Positions 16,774-26,300 of a stretch of DNA of 38,455 nucleotides are shown one piece after another. The stretch lies in the NCBI GenBank assembly GCA_945903465.1, contig CAMDOF010000062.1, forward strand, positions 1-38,455, read 5' to 3'. Position 1 is the stretch's first letter. The number at the start of each line of letters is the position of its first letter. Below the pieces are notes generated by a model. The model was not told the origin of the DNA and did no database searches. It was given only the letters and a program-made list of their open reading frames with translations. The translations under genes and the position numbers were made by a program. This DNA comes from Opitutus sp. GAS368 (lineage in GTDB: Bacteria > Verrucomicrobiota > Verrucomicrobiia > Opitutales > Opitutaceae).

Positions 16774-17337
16774 TTATGCTGGAAAAGCGGCATCGATTCG
16801 CTCGCAAAAATGATGAATTAAAAACAAATGAGCCTCCTGGGCGGCCGCGCCGCTCTGGCCGGGTATAATCAGTTCGCACGAGGCGAGCCCCTTGGCCGGG
16901 CCGCCGCCGCGCCCGAGGAAGGCGAGGCTTTCCACCCCCATCTTTTGGGCCTCGTGCAATGCGGCGAGCACGTTCGGCGAATGACCGCTCGAGCTGAGGA
17001 CGACGACGAGATCGCCGGGCTGGGCGAAACCGGCAATTTGGCGAGCGAACACCTGCTCGTAACCGAAATCGTTGGCGATGCAGGAAAGTAAGGAGCCATC
17101 AGCGGACAAAGCGATCGCGGGGAGGGCGCGCCGAGTTTGGGCGAAGCGTCCAACGAGTTCAGTGGAGAAATGAGCGGCCTCGGCGCCGCTGCCGCCATTG
17201 CCGCAGATCAGGAGTTTACCGCCGCGCTGCAGTGTGGCGATGATGAGATCGCCCGCTTGGTCGATCGTCGGGCGCAGGGTACCGAGGGATTGAAAGGTAC
17301 GGATGGTTTCGGCGAGTGCAGCGTCGAAAGAATTCAT
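16774..17337 (-). CDS. SIS-domain sugar isomerase, GmhA-like
   Basis: 187 residues, close to the 190-200 of sedoheptulose-7-phosphate isomerase (GmhA). The sugar-phosphate-binding SIS motifs are present: LLICGNGGSGAEAAHFSTEL (44-61), where E60 aligns with the catalytic Glu of GmhA, and LVVVLSSSGHSPNVLAAL (110-127). Near the end QEAHLFLIHHFCE offers the catalytic His (H175 or H176). GmhA makes D-glycero-D-manno-heptose 7-phosphate for lipopolysaccharide core. No other heptose gene is nearby, so a different phosphosugar substrate is possible. Cytoplasmic. It follows the large fusion gene on the same strand after a 410-bp repeat-rich gap and is probably transcribed separately. Confidence 0.85.
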   Translation of the reverse strand: MNSFDAALAETIRTFQSLGTLRPTIDQAGDLIIATLQRGGKLLICGNGGSGAEAAHFSTELVGRFAQTRRALPAIALSADGSLLSCIANDFGYEQVFARQIAGFAQPGDLVVVLSSSGHSPNVLAALHEAQKMGVESLAFLGRGGGPAKGLASCELIIPGQSGAAAQEAHLFLIHHFCERIDAAFPA

Positions 17338-17747
17338 GGCGAAAGGTGCCTTTAGGGTGGATGCGGTAGCGAGGAGAAAAGTCGTCCGTAGCGGGTGCGC
17401 TAGTTAGTGACTCGCTGGAGGATCACGGGGAATCGGCGCGAGTGATCGGCGCGGGCGCGGGGGAAGGCACAGCAGGCGGAAAGACGAGAGAGCCAGGTGT
17501 GGGCGGTAGGGGTGGGTCGGCCGACGGCACGGCGGAAAGAGGCAGGCGGAAAGACGAGGGCGGCAGGCGTGGGTCGGCCGACGGCACGGGCGGCAGGCGT
17601 GGGCGGTAGTCGTCGAGGGCGGCAGGCGCGAAGCGGTGGTCGTCGAGGGCGCGGGCGCGAAGCGGTGGGTTGAATCGCGCGGGCGAGCGGAGGACGGACG
17701 GCCTGACTGCAGCTATCTCAGGCGCGGACCCTCGGTGGCGGTGGCGA
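17338..17747. other. Intergenic, G-rich repeat mosaic
   Basis: 410 bp between the SIS gene start and the 3' end of the fusion gene. The part 17460-17670 is built from short duplicated pieces (separate entry). No credible coding frame. Confidence 0.65.
17472..17669. repeat. Mosaic of short direct duplications
   Basis: Three duplicated blocks interleave. GCAGGCGGAAAGACGAG occurs at 17472-17488 and 17542-17558. TGGGTCGGCCGACGGCACGG occurs at 17513-17532 and 17570-17589. A 29-30-bp unit beginning CGTCGAGGGCG and ending GCGCGAAGCGGTGG is tandem at 17611-17639 and 17641-17669. The plus strand is strongly G-rich with many GG and GGG runs. Such patterns arise by replication slippage; a role is not evident. 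Confidence 0.8.
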
Positions 17748-20700
17748 TCACGATTTGGGCAACGGCACCTGCGCGGTCGTGCGGAGGTAAGCGAGGAGGT
17801 CGCGGACTTCGTCGTTCGTAAGCGATTTGAGGAGACCTTCCGGCATCATCGAAATGGGAGATTTTTCGCGGGAGAGAATTTCCGATTTTGCGATGATGGT
17901 GTCTTGGCCGATGAGGCGGAGGGTGAGTTGTTGCGCGTCTTCGGCCGCGGCGTTGCCAGAGAGTGTCCGGCCATCGCGGGTGGTGATGATGACGAGTTGA
18001 TAACCGTCCTGCATAACCTCGCTTGGATTGATGATCTCAGTGAGGATGTAGTCGAGGTTGGCGCGGTTGGAGCCGGTTAGATCGGGGCCGATGTTGCCGC
18101 CCTGACCGTAAAGCGTGTGGCAGGCGGTGCAGGTACGTTCGAAGAGGGCGCGGCCTTGCGAGGGATTGGCGCGGGCGAACTCGTTATCGCTAAAGAGCTG
18201 CTTGAACTTTGTGATGTCGGCTCGCTTGTCTTCAGCGGGCTGGGCCACTGGGCCCCAGAAATCGACGAAGGATGGACCGAGGACGCGTTGGAGTTGGCGT
18301 GCGGCGAAGGCGGTGACGTCGTTCTTCGGAATTGAATTTTTATTGAGGGCGACCAGCAAGGCCTGCGCGGTGGCGCGGCGACCGGCTAGCGTCAGGATAA
18401 CTTCAGATTTATCGGTGGCGCTGAGTGCGGCGTAACGAGTGAGGAGGGCGGGGGCCACGCGCGAGTCGTCGAACGCGGCGAGAGCGCGGATCGCTTCCCG
18501 CCGGAGAGACGTATCATCGAGGAGCGCGAGGGCGGCGGGGAGGGCCTCGAAGGCGCCATCGCGCGCGAATCCGCGGAGGATATCGCGACGACGCTCGAGG
18601 GAGGCCGTGGCATCTTGAAGGATCGCGAGCTGGGCGGCGGAGGCTTGGGGATCCCCGAGCAACTGACTCACCTGCGCGAGGAGATCGCGGATTTTGGCGT
18701 CGCCCGTGGCCGTGACCGCAGCGGCGGCGGTCGTCCAGTTTTTAGGTATGGTGATTTCGCGGCGACCGAAAGACGTGAGTCCGTCGCGCAGGCCCTCGAG
18801 CAGGGCGAGACGAGCGGAGGGCGAGGCGCTGCCGGCGAGCGCGGCGGCGACGACCTCGAGTTTTTTGGCGGCGACCGCTCGGCGGGAGATCCACTGGGTG
18901 ATCTGGGGAAGTGCGCTGCGGGCGGCGAGCGCGAGGGCGCGGGACGGATCGACGGGGACAAGGGGCTCGATACCGGACCAAATCAGCTTGGGGAGATTGT
19001 GGTCGGCCACGTCCTCGCCGTGGGTGACGAGGCCCTGCGCGATGGGCCAACGCTCGGCGAGGGGGATGCGTTGCAACGCGGAGGCGAGCGCGAGGCGCAC
19101 GATGGGGGAGGCGTCGGCGAGCGCCATAGCCGCAAATTTTTGCAAGGCCGCGGGTCCCACGGCGAGATCCTCGCCGAGCAATTGGATCGCCCAACCGCGA
19201 ATGGTGGGTTCGGTATGATCGAGCAAGGGGAGCAGGCGATCGGTGGGAAGATTTTTGGTGACGTGGAGCGTCCAAAGGGCACGGAGTTTATGCGCGGCAG
19301 TTTTCGACTGCGCGAACAGCTCCCAGAGACGAGCGGCCACGGCGCCGTCGAGACGGCCCTCGGCGGCGCGCTGCTGGAGAATCACGCGGGCGCGGCGACT
19401 GTACCAATCATTGCGATGCGTGAGGAGCGCGACCAATGGGAGGTCCGCGAGAGCGGCGAGGTTGAGACCGGATTTTCCCGCGAGACCTTTCGGGGCGAGA
19501 CGGTAAATGCGCCCGGTTTCTTTTTCGGTGAGCGAATTACCGCAGATGTCTCCGTCGTGCCAATCGAGCACGTACACGGCGCCATCGGGGCCGATTTCCA
19601 CGCTGAAGCCGACCCAAGCGGCGTCATTGGCGAGGAGCGTATCGTCGCCGTGATGGCCCACGAAACCGGAGCCCTTGGGTTCAAGAATATCACTGAGGAC
19701 GGCGTGTTCGTGAATGTTGGCCATGAAAATTCTGTCGCGATATTCACGGGGAAATTCATCGGCGAGATAGATGCGCGCGCCTCCGTGCGCGGAGCGGTGG
19801 CGATGGTCGGCGATGGTCTTGATATCGTCGTAGATGTAGGGGTTGATGTGCTTGCCGCCCTGCCGGTGATAAATGCCGCCGGGGATGACGTGCCAGAGAT
19901 GCGGAATCACGCACGCGGTGATGAACATCTGGCCGTGATCGTCGAAATCGAGGCCCCACGGATTGCTGAAACCATGGGAGACAATCTCGAAGCGGTCTTT
20001 CGTGGGATGATAACGCCAGACCCCACCGTCAATATATTGGCCGTCCTTCACCGGAATTTTTTCCGGGAAAGCTTCGCCCTTCTTAAAGAGTTTACCACCG
20101 TCGGCGGGCTTGCCCACGGTCGAGCGCGTGGCGAAACCTTGGCAGCCATACAGCCAACCATCGGGGCCCCAGTTGAAGCTGTTGAGGGTCTCGTGGCGGT
20201 CTTGAATCCCCCAGCCGGTGAGACGAATCTCGATCGCATCGTCTGCCTTGTCGTCGTGATTTTTATCGGGCACGAAAAGCAGATTGGGCGGGGCGCCGAG
20301 CCAGAGGCCATCGAAGCCCACGGCGATGGCGGCGGGGAAAGGAATGCCTTCGATGAAGACTTTGCGGGTGTCGAATTTTCCGTCGCCGTCAGTGTCTTCG
20401 AGGATGACGATACGACTGTCACCCTGGTTGGCAAAGCCTGTCTTGCGCGTTTCATAGTCGCGATTTTCGGCGACCCACATCCGTCCGCGATCGTCCCAGC
20501 AAAACGCCATGGGCTGTGTGATCAGCGGTTCGCTGGCAGCGAGTTTCGCCTCGAAGCCAGCCGGGACGGTCATCTTGGCCGCGGCTTTTTCGCCGGTGAG
20601 AAAGACGGCTTGCTTGCCCTCGGCTTTGGCGAGGCCCCAGAGGACGGTATCGTTGGCTTGTCCAGTGTAGGCCTTCCATGATTCGGTGAGGGTGAGGTCG

Positions 20701-21581
20701 TTGAAGGTGCCGGTGTAGACGACGAGTTGGTGGCGGACGGTCTCGATCTTGCCCTTGGCGATGGACCAATCGCCGGAGATGGCGCGGCTCGGGCCGACCC
20801 CCAGTTGGCCGTCGACGCGCCACGGGAGCGGATAGCCGGAATTTTTCGGATGGTCGAACACGGCAATGTGCGCCTGATCGGTCCGACCATCGAGTTTCAG
20901 ACCGACGTCGACCCAAAGTGCACGCTGACCGGTGGCGCGGTTATCGCGCTGGCGATTGCTGTTAATGACGCCGCCTTCCATGCCGGCGCGCCAAGGCATG
21001 CGGACGAAGAGCCCGCCGTAATCGTATTGGGCGACAGAGAGATCAATGAGACCCTCGCCCTTCCATTCGAGATCGAGCAAGTAACGATCGCCGCTGTCGC
21101 GCATGGTCCAAGTCTGCGTCTCGGCCATGATCGCCTGGCCGGCTTGATCAAGGAGATGATAAACGGTGGACCACTTCACTTCGGGACCCTGCGTGATGGT
21201 CGCCTCGCTCGAGATGCGCCGCCAGTAGCCGTTATCGGGATTGTGAAAGTAGTCGCGGCCGTTGACGCGCGTCAGTCCCCAGTAGAGGCCGGTTTGGTGC
21301 TTGTGATGAATTGGGCTCAACTCCGTGAGGACACTCTTGCCGTCGGGCGAGACGATCGGGTGCAGGTAGGGTCGGAAATCGGGGCGGGCGTTTTGGGTGA
21401 GGATGGGCTGCGGGACATTGTCGCGATAGACGGATAGCGTGTGGGTGGCGGCATCCTGGCGCAGAGTGAGATTGGCGGCGTGGGCGACGTGCAGGCAAAG
21501 GAACGCGAGAAGGCCTCCAATAAAATGCCGGGAAGCCGGTTTGATGTTAACGATTTCTGGGCAGGCAGATATTCGAAGCAT
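17748..21581 (-). CDS. PmoA-like / PVC dehydrogenase / HEAT / cytochrome c fusion protein
   Basis: 1277 residues from the ATG at 21581; the upstream in-frame start at 21722 adds 47 residues without a better signal. A signal peptide ends at AHAA (about 36). Residues 37-308 are a PmoA-like domain (DUF6807; HPIVSPDGKSVLTELSPIHH then HQTGLYWG). From about 338 (VPAGFEAKLAASEPLITQP, CWDDRGRMWVAENRDY, DTDGDGKFD) comes the propeller of the 'putative membrane-bound dehydrogenase' seen in planctomycetes and verrucomicrobia. HEAT-like helices span roughly 770-1090. A cytochrome c domain closes it, with CTACH at 1151-1155, NIGPDLTG and M1245/M1246 in SMMPEG. Periplasmic redox enzyme, substrate unknown. 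'PmoA' here is a family label and does not imply methane oxidation. No partner gene is tightly linked. Confidence 0.88.
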   Translation of the reverse strand: MLRISACPEIVNIKPASRHFIGGLLAFLCLHVAHAANLTLRQDAATHTLSVYRDNVPQPILTQNARPDFRPYLHPIVSPDGKSVLTELSPIHHKHQTGLYWGLTRVNGRDYFHNPDNGYWRRISSEATITQGPEVKWSTVYHLLDQAGQAIMAETQTWTMRDSGDRYLLDLEWKGEGLIDLSVAQYDYGGLFVRMPWRAGMEGGVINSNRQRDNRATGQRALWVDVGLKLDGRTDQAHIAVFDHPKNSGYPLPWRVDGQLGVGPSRAISGDWSIAKGKIETVRHQLVVYTGTFNDLTLTESWKAYTGQANDTVLWGLAKAEGKQAVFLTGEKAAAKMTVPAGFEAKLAASEPLITQPMAFCWDDRGRMWVAENRDYETRKTGFANQGDSRIVILEDTDGDGKFDTRKVFIEGIPFPAAIAVGFDGLWLGAPPNLLFVPDKNHDDKADDAIEIRLTGWGIQDRHETLNSFNWGPDGWLYGCQGFATRSTVGKPADGGKLFKKGEAFPEKIPVKDGQYIDGGVWRYHPTKDRFEIVSHGFSNPWGLDFDDHGQMFITACVIPHLWHVIPGGIYHRQGGKHINPYIYDDIKTIADHRHRSAHGGARIYLADEFPREYRDRIFMANIHEHAVLSDILEPKGSGFVGHHGDDTLLANDAAWVGFSVEIGPDGAVYVLDWHDGDICGNSLTEKETGRIYRLAPKGLAGKSGLNLAALADLPLVALLTHRNDWYSRRARVILQQRAAEGRLDGAVAARLWELFAQSKTAAHKLRALWTLHVTKNLPTDRLLPLLDHTEPTIRGWAIQLLGEDLAVGPAALQKFAAMALADASPIVRLALASALQRIPLAERWPIAQGLVTHGEDVADHNLPKLIWSGIEPLVPVDPSRALALAARSALPQITQWISRRAVAAKKLEVVAAALAGSASPSARLALLEGLRDGLTSFGRREITIPKNWTTAAAAVTATGDAKIRDLLAQVSQLLGDPQASAAQLAILQDATASLERRRDILRGFARDGAFEALPAALALLDDTSLRREAIRALAAFDDSRVAPALLTRYAALSATDKSEVILTLAGRRATAQALLVALNKNSIPKNDVTAFAARQLQRVLGPSFVDFWGPVAQPAEDKRADITKFKQLFSDNEFARANPSQGRALFERTCTACHTLYGQGGNIGPDLTGSNRANLDYILTEIINPSEVMQDGYQLVIITTRDGRTLSGNAAAEDAQQLTLRLIGQDTIIAKSEILSREKSPISMMPEGLLKSLTNDEVRDLLAYLRTTAQVPLPKS

Positions 21582-21941
21582 AGGGCGAGTTCTTCGTTGA
21601 GGGTGATCCAAGGGTTGAAGGTAGCACTTTTTACGGGCCGGTGCGATGAGACTTAACGCAATTATGATGAGTTTTTTTACCGTTGGCCGACCTGAAGGCG
21701 AATGGGAAAATGGCGCGAGCAAATGGGGCGGGCAGGGAGGTTTTGCTCCTGCGGAAAATGGCCTATTAAAATACGGTCATTAAAATGCGGATCGTTGCTG
21801 TCGTTCGCGGTCATCCTCGGAATACGAGAGGGGGAGGAGCCTCGGCAAATCCGGCTCCGCATTGTTCTCGGAAGGTAAAGCAGGAAAACGTCGTGCGGTC
21901 GGCGGTCACATCGCGCTCAGGGTAGCGGCCGTTCTCGGCGA

Positions 21942-21964
21942 GGTATCTCCTCAGGTGAGATACC
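21942..21964. other. Perfect 8-bp hairpin
   Basis: GGTATCTC (21942-21949) and GAGATACC (21957-21964) are exact inverted repeats around a 7-base loop. No T-run follows on either strand, so a terminator is unlikely. It may be a protein-binding palindrome or an RNA hairpin in the leader of the fusion gene, about 360 bp upstream of its start. Confidence 0.6.
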
Positions 21965-22046
21965 GCGCGCTCCTTGCTGCAGACGCGAAGGGCTCGGCGT
22001 ATGTTCTGCGTATCGGGTGCGGTGTTGGCGGCTCGGACTCCAGAAA

Positions 22047-22084
22047 GTGTCACGTGTTACGTAGCACCTAAAAGGTGTCACGTG
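22047..22084. promoter_or_regulatory. Duplicated GTGTCACGTG motif around a hairpin
   Basis: GTGTCACGTG occurs at 22047-22056 and 22075-22084. Between them CACCT (22065-22069) pairs with AGGTG (22073-22077) over an AAA loop, and flanking ACGT arms (22059-22062, 22080-22083) extend the symmetry. CACGTG is itself a palindrome. The arrangement could be a pair of regulator sites or a REP-like repeat; neither is shown. Confidence 0.45.
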
Positions 22085-22112
22085 GTTGGGTGATTTATCC
22101 GCGGGCGGAAAC

Positions 22113-22157
22113 CACGCTCGATCACGCCACGCTCGATCACGCCACGCTCGATCACGC
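22113..22157. repeat. Tandem repeat, 3 x 15 bp
   Basis: CACGCTCGATCACGC is repeated three times without change or spacer. It lies 29 bp from the GTGTCACGTG motif pair. Confidence 0.9.
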
Positions 22158-22374
22158 GACACTGACCTACGCCGCGCCCTGCTAAATTGCGCCCGAACCG
22201 CCGGCGCGAGCGCGTGAGCGGGTGGGCGGGGCGTACTGGACCGGCATGGTAACGCGAGCGACTGCGCGGAGAGCCGCTTGAGAATTTAGGTCCGAGGGCC
22301 GCTGGCGGAAGTTACGCGGCCGGGCGGTGCGACGGTTTTTTATAAAACGGTCGGCGCCATTTGGCTCGGGGCCA

Positions 22375-23298
22375 TCACGGCTGAAGGGTTCCGCGGACGA
22401 GAAGTTTTTCTGGTAGCGCGGGGATGCGGGCGACGACGACTTCCCCGGTGCGGCGGATGATGCCGTAAGCGAGGCGTTTTTCACTGCGGTCCCAAGCCCA
22501 AGACTGGCCCTCAAAAGGGACTGTGATCGTGGTTATATAGTCCAAGGTGGCGCCCATCTTGGGCAGGCGGAGCACGTAGAGATCTTTTTCGTCGTGGCCG
22601 GTGGTGTAGAGCAAGCCGTCGTCGCCCCAGCTTCCGCCTGAGCTGCTGGTTTTCCCCCAGTTGGAGACGACCTGGGGTGGGAAAATCCAAGATTCTCGGA
22701 GGTTCCACTGGGCGTCGAATTTGCCGAACAGCGTACTGCGGTTGTCGGTGCCCGGGGAGGTTTTGGGGTCGCTGTAATGGGCGAAGCAGGCCCACCAGAA
22801 ACCGTCTCTTTGCTCTGCCCAAGTGAGGGAGCCGTGGCGAATGCCTAGGCTGAGAGATTTCACCGGTTGGACCGTGCTGGGATCGAAATATTCCACGGAG
22901 CTGACCATGGGCAGCTGCGGGAAGTTGGAATGGGCGAGTACGAGAAGGCCGTCTTGGATGATGCCTCCGTTCAGGTGGATGGTGGGGCCCCCGCGCAGGC
23001 CCACCCATTCGGCCACGCGCGTCCCGGTGGCTTTGTCGTATTTGCCGACGACGTAGTTGCCGATGCCGTAAAAGTAGTGGGCGTCCACCGCGACACCTTG
23101 GTTGGCGCCACGGGGTTTCCACCGGCGCAATTCCTCGGCGATGAGTCCGTGCCGTGTGAGTTCGGGCGCAGGTGCCGCGGGCAAGCTGGCCAGCCAGGCG
23201 CGGTTCGCCTCGCGGAGGGGATCCGCTGAGGTCTCCGCTGCGCAGGCGGCGAGCGATGAGCCCAGTGCGACGAGCAGAAAAAGAGCGCGAAAGTGCAT
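22375..23298 (-). CDS. Putative lipoprotein, beta-propeller-like
   Basis: 307 residues. The N-terminus is a lipoprotein signal: hydrophobic 5-15, then lipobox L16-A17-A18-C19, so C19 would be lipidated. The rest has repeated short beta-strand blocks (FYGIGNYVVGKYDKATGTRV, GGSWGDDGLLYTTGHDEKDL, GQSWAWDRSEKRLAYGII) that suggest a propeller fold, but I cannot name the family or an enzymatic residue set. It starts 6 bp after the stop of the TBDR gene, so the two are almost certainly translated from one transcript. By analogy with other receptor-linked surface lipoproteins it may bind the ligand of that receptor; this is inference. Confidence 0.7.
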   Translation of the reverse strand: MHFRALFLLVALGSSLAACAAETSADPLREANRAWLASLPAAPAPELTRHGLIAEELRRWKPRGANQGVAVDAHYFYGIGNYVVGKYDKATGTRVAEWVGLRGGPTIHLNGGIIQDGLLVLAHSNFPQLPMVSSVEYFDPSTVQPVKSLSLGIRHGSLTWAEQRDGFWWACFAHYSDPKTSPGTDNRSTLFGKFDAQWNLRESWIFPPQVVSNWGKTSSSGGSWGDDGLLYTTGHDEKDLYVLRLPKMGATLDYITTITVPFEGQSWAWDRSEKRLAYGIIRRTGEVVVARIPALPEKLLVRGTLQP

Positions 23299-23304
23299 GG
23301 TGGA

Positions 23305-26300
23305 TTAAAAGCTACGGGTGGCGTCGAAGAACCACGCGCGACCGGCGAGCAGGTTTTGGCTGACGCCCGGGGCGTAGCCAAAACCGCCGGAGGCGAGCGG
23401 CGGGGCTTGATTGGTGAGGTTGGTGCTGCCGAGGCGCAGGCGGGTGCCGCGCAGCCAAGAGGCGTTAACGGTGGTGAAACGGTAACCGAGCGAGGCGTTG
23501 TAAGAGATGCTTGAGTCCATGATGTAGCGGTAAACAAATTGGCCGCCGGTGAAATGTTTCGCGATGTATTTAGGTTGGCCGAGTGATTCAAAGAGTGCGG
23601 CCGTGGTGGTGGCGCCGGAGTCTTGAGAAGGGCCGACGTAGTAGGCTCCGAGGTGGGCGGTCCAAGCGCCGCGGCGCCAGGAGACGTTGCTTGTGCCGCG
23701 CCAACGAGAGACGCCGTTGACGGTCAGGTCGTTGGTTTCGACGGCGGCGAGGTTGGCGGGTTGCTGTACGGAGCGGGAGTTAACGAGATAGGACCAATCG
23801 GAGTTGAGCGTGATGCTGCCGAAGGGGAGCTTGGGGAGGGCGTAGCGCAGGCCGAGATCGACGCCCACGTTTTCGCTACCAGAGATATTGATCCACGGCT
23901 GGTTGAAAGAGAAAATCTTGCCCGCAGTGGCCTGAGGATTACCGGGATTAGCAGCGTTGTAAGTATTAAAGGCGGCCGTGTCTTCGGGCGTGACGGCATA
24001 ACGCACGATGTCGGGGTCGCCCTTGTAGGCGGCGGTCCCGCTGCCGAGATCGACGCTCGCGAGGGTGCGACCCGCGGCCAGCTGGGCTTTGGTGAATGTT
24101 TGGATGAGCGTAACATCGCTCGCGCGGATCTGGGCGGCGCTGCGCGAGCCGAGAAGGTTGGTGCGCTCAATGTGAAAGGAATCGGCGGTTAGGCTGAGAC
24201 CGCGGATGCCAGGCACATCGATCACGATACCGTAGCTGGTGCCTTCGGAGTTGGAGGCTTTTAGGTTAGGGTTGCCACCGAAGTAACCGCGTTGGACGTA
24301 AGCGCCCTCGTTAGTAACGGGGTTGCGATAGGTGTCGATATCCCCCGCGCCGGCGGTGATGGACCAACGGGGGCTGGTGAAGAGCGCCGCGAGACTGGGG
24401 GCCATGAACCCCTCATTGTAGGAGCCGCGGAGCATCAGCCACGAGAGGGGTCGCCAGTTGAGGCCGACCTTGGGTTTGGTTGTCTTGCCAAAATCGCTGT
24501 AGGCCTCGAGGCGGGCGGAAGTGGTTAGTTCCAAAGTGTGGATCAAGGGCACGCGGCGTTCAGCGCTGACCAAGGGCAGAAAAAATTCGGCGTAGAGGCT
24601 GGTGATGTTGCGGCTGCCCACAACGTCGGGCCGGGGCGGGTGGAGGAGGAAGTCGTTGTCGGTGCTTTCGAGACCGACGCCGGCCGGGTTTTCACCGCTG
24701 AAAGGCGGGCGTTTGTCCGCGAGCTTGTCCTTGCGGTATTCGCCGCCGAAAGCGGCCATGATCTCGCCGCCCCACCATTTGAGCAGGCGACCCGTCACGC
24801 GGAGGTCCCCGCTGGCGAGGGAGCTCTGGGCGCGGCGTGCAAAGACGGCGGAAAAAGAGTCCACGACGGCTGCGGGATTGGTATAAGGTTTGTCCGCCAC
24901 CACGGCCCCATTTTGCACTTTAAAAGTGTAGCCGAAGGGATTGTACGCGCTGGCGTCGGTGCGCTGCAGGGCCTGCAGCAACAGACTTTCACGGACGTCA
25001 GGGTAGGCTTTATCGTCGCCGTTTACCTGATTATAAAAACCGGACGTTTCCCAATGCCAACTGTCGCCGAGTTGACCGCGCAGGCCGGCGGCGAAACGGA
25101 CGACATCGGCGGTGGTGCTGATTTTTTCGACGCCAAGGTCGGGCAGGGTGACCGAGACCAAGCTGATGGAACGTGGGGTGCCAGTGAGGCGGAGGGCCCC
25201 GTCGGTGTTGGCTGCGCCGGTGGCATGGTAGAAGCGGCTGCCGTAAGGGTTGTAAGGATTGTCGACGGAGAGCGTCGCGAGCTTGTCGGTGGTGGGGGCG
25301 TTGAGCGCGAGCGGCTGGCGGACCATGGTGGAATCCGCCGTGTAGTAGGAAAAATCGGCGAAGGCCGTGACGCGCTTGGTGAGATCGTATTCGAAGGAGA
25401 AAAACGAGTTGGCGCGGGTCATTCGTGGTGAAGCCATGCCGAATTCATTGAGATCAAGATAGAACTCGGAGTTAGCCGCTGGGGTCGGCGCCACGGTCGT
25501 GAGGGTGGGGGAGCCGTTGACGGGACGGAAGTAGTTGCTGGCGGTGGCGGTACCGAGGCGGAAGATGGGGTATCGGCCCCGCGCGGTGCGCGCATCGAAG
25601 GGGCCACCGAGAGTGTTAAATGGCGCGGGCGCTTTGGCCGAGAGATTAGACGTTATGCTGAAATCGCGGTCGCGCAGAAAAATGGCCTCTTTGTACAGTG
25701 ATTCCATCGAGCCGAAGATTCGACCGCGACCTTGGGCGAAGCTCGTGCCGAAAGTGAGCGCGACCTGGGTACTTTGGCCGCCACCGTCTTCAGTGAAGCC
25801 TTGGCGCACGTTAATTTCGTAGCCTTTAAATTCGCGCTTGAGCACGTAGTTGATCACGCCGGCCACCGCATCGGAGCCGTAAATCGCCGAGGCGCCGTCG
25901 CGGAGGATTTCGATGCGCTCGATACCTTGCGTGGGGAGTTGGTTCACGTTGACGGCCTGGGAAAGTCCAGCGGTCATCGGGTTAATGGCCATGCGGCGCC
26001 CGTTGACGAGGATCAGCGTGGCCGTAGAGCCGAGGTTGCGCAGGTTGATATTGGCGTTGTCGCCGCGGGCGCCGGAGGAACCGAGCCGAGTTTCATTCTC
26101 GGGCAAATTCACGACCGAGGGCAACGTGGTGAGCATGTCGACGGGCAAGAGGGGATTGCGCACCGTCATCGCGTCCTGATCGAGCACGGTGATCGGCACC
26201 ACCTTTTCCATATCCGCGCGTTGAATGTTGGAGCCCGTGACCACGTATTTCTGGAGCGAGATCACTTGTTCGGCTGGCTTGGCGATTACCTCGGCACCGC

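Larger units (their letters stand above)
21582..22374. other. Intergenic region with hairpins and tandem repeat
   Basis: 793 bp upstream of the fusion gene. It carries an 8-bp perfect hairpin (21942-21964), a duplicated GTGTCACGTG motif around a hairpin (22047-22084) and a 3 x 15-bp tandem repeat (22113-22157). Frames on the minus strand (21811-22053, 21917-22162) have no known relatives I can name and include the repeat itself. Confidence 0.65.

Noticed and set aside
18615..20681. 688-codon open frame on the plus strand
   Set aside because: It lies wholly antisense to the well-supported fusion gene. Its residues are a featureless mix rich in G, E, A and R, as produced by the complement of GC-rich codons.
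17748..21581. Methane monooxygenase subunit, suggested by the PmoA family label
   Set aside because: The domain is a soluble, exported DUF6807-type domain fused to a dehydrogenase. No membrane monooxygenase features or pmoB/pmoC genes are present.
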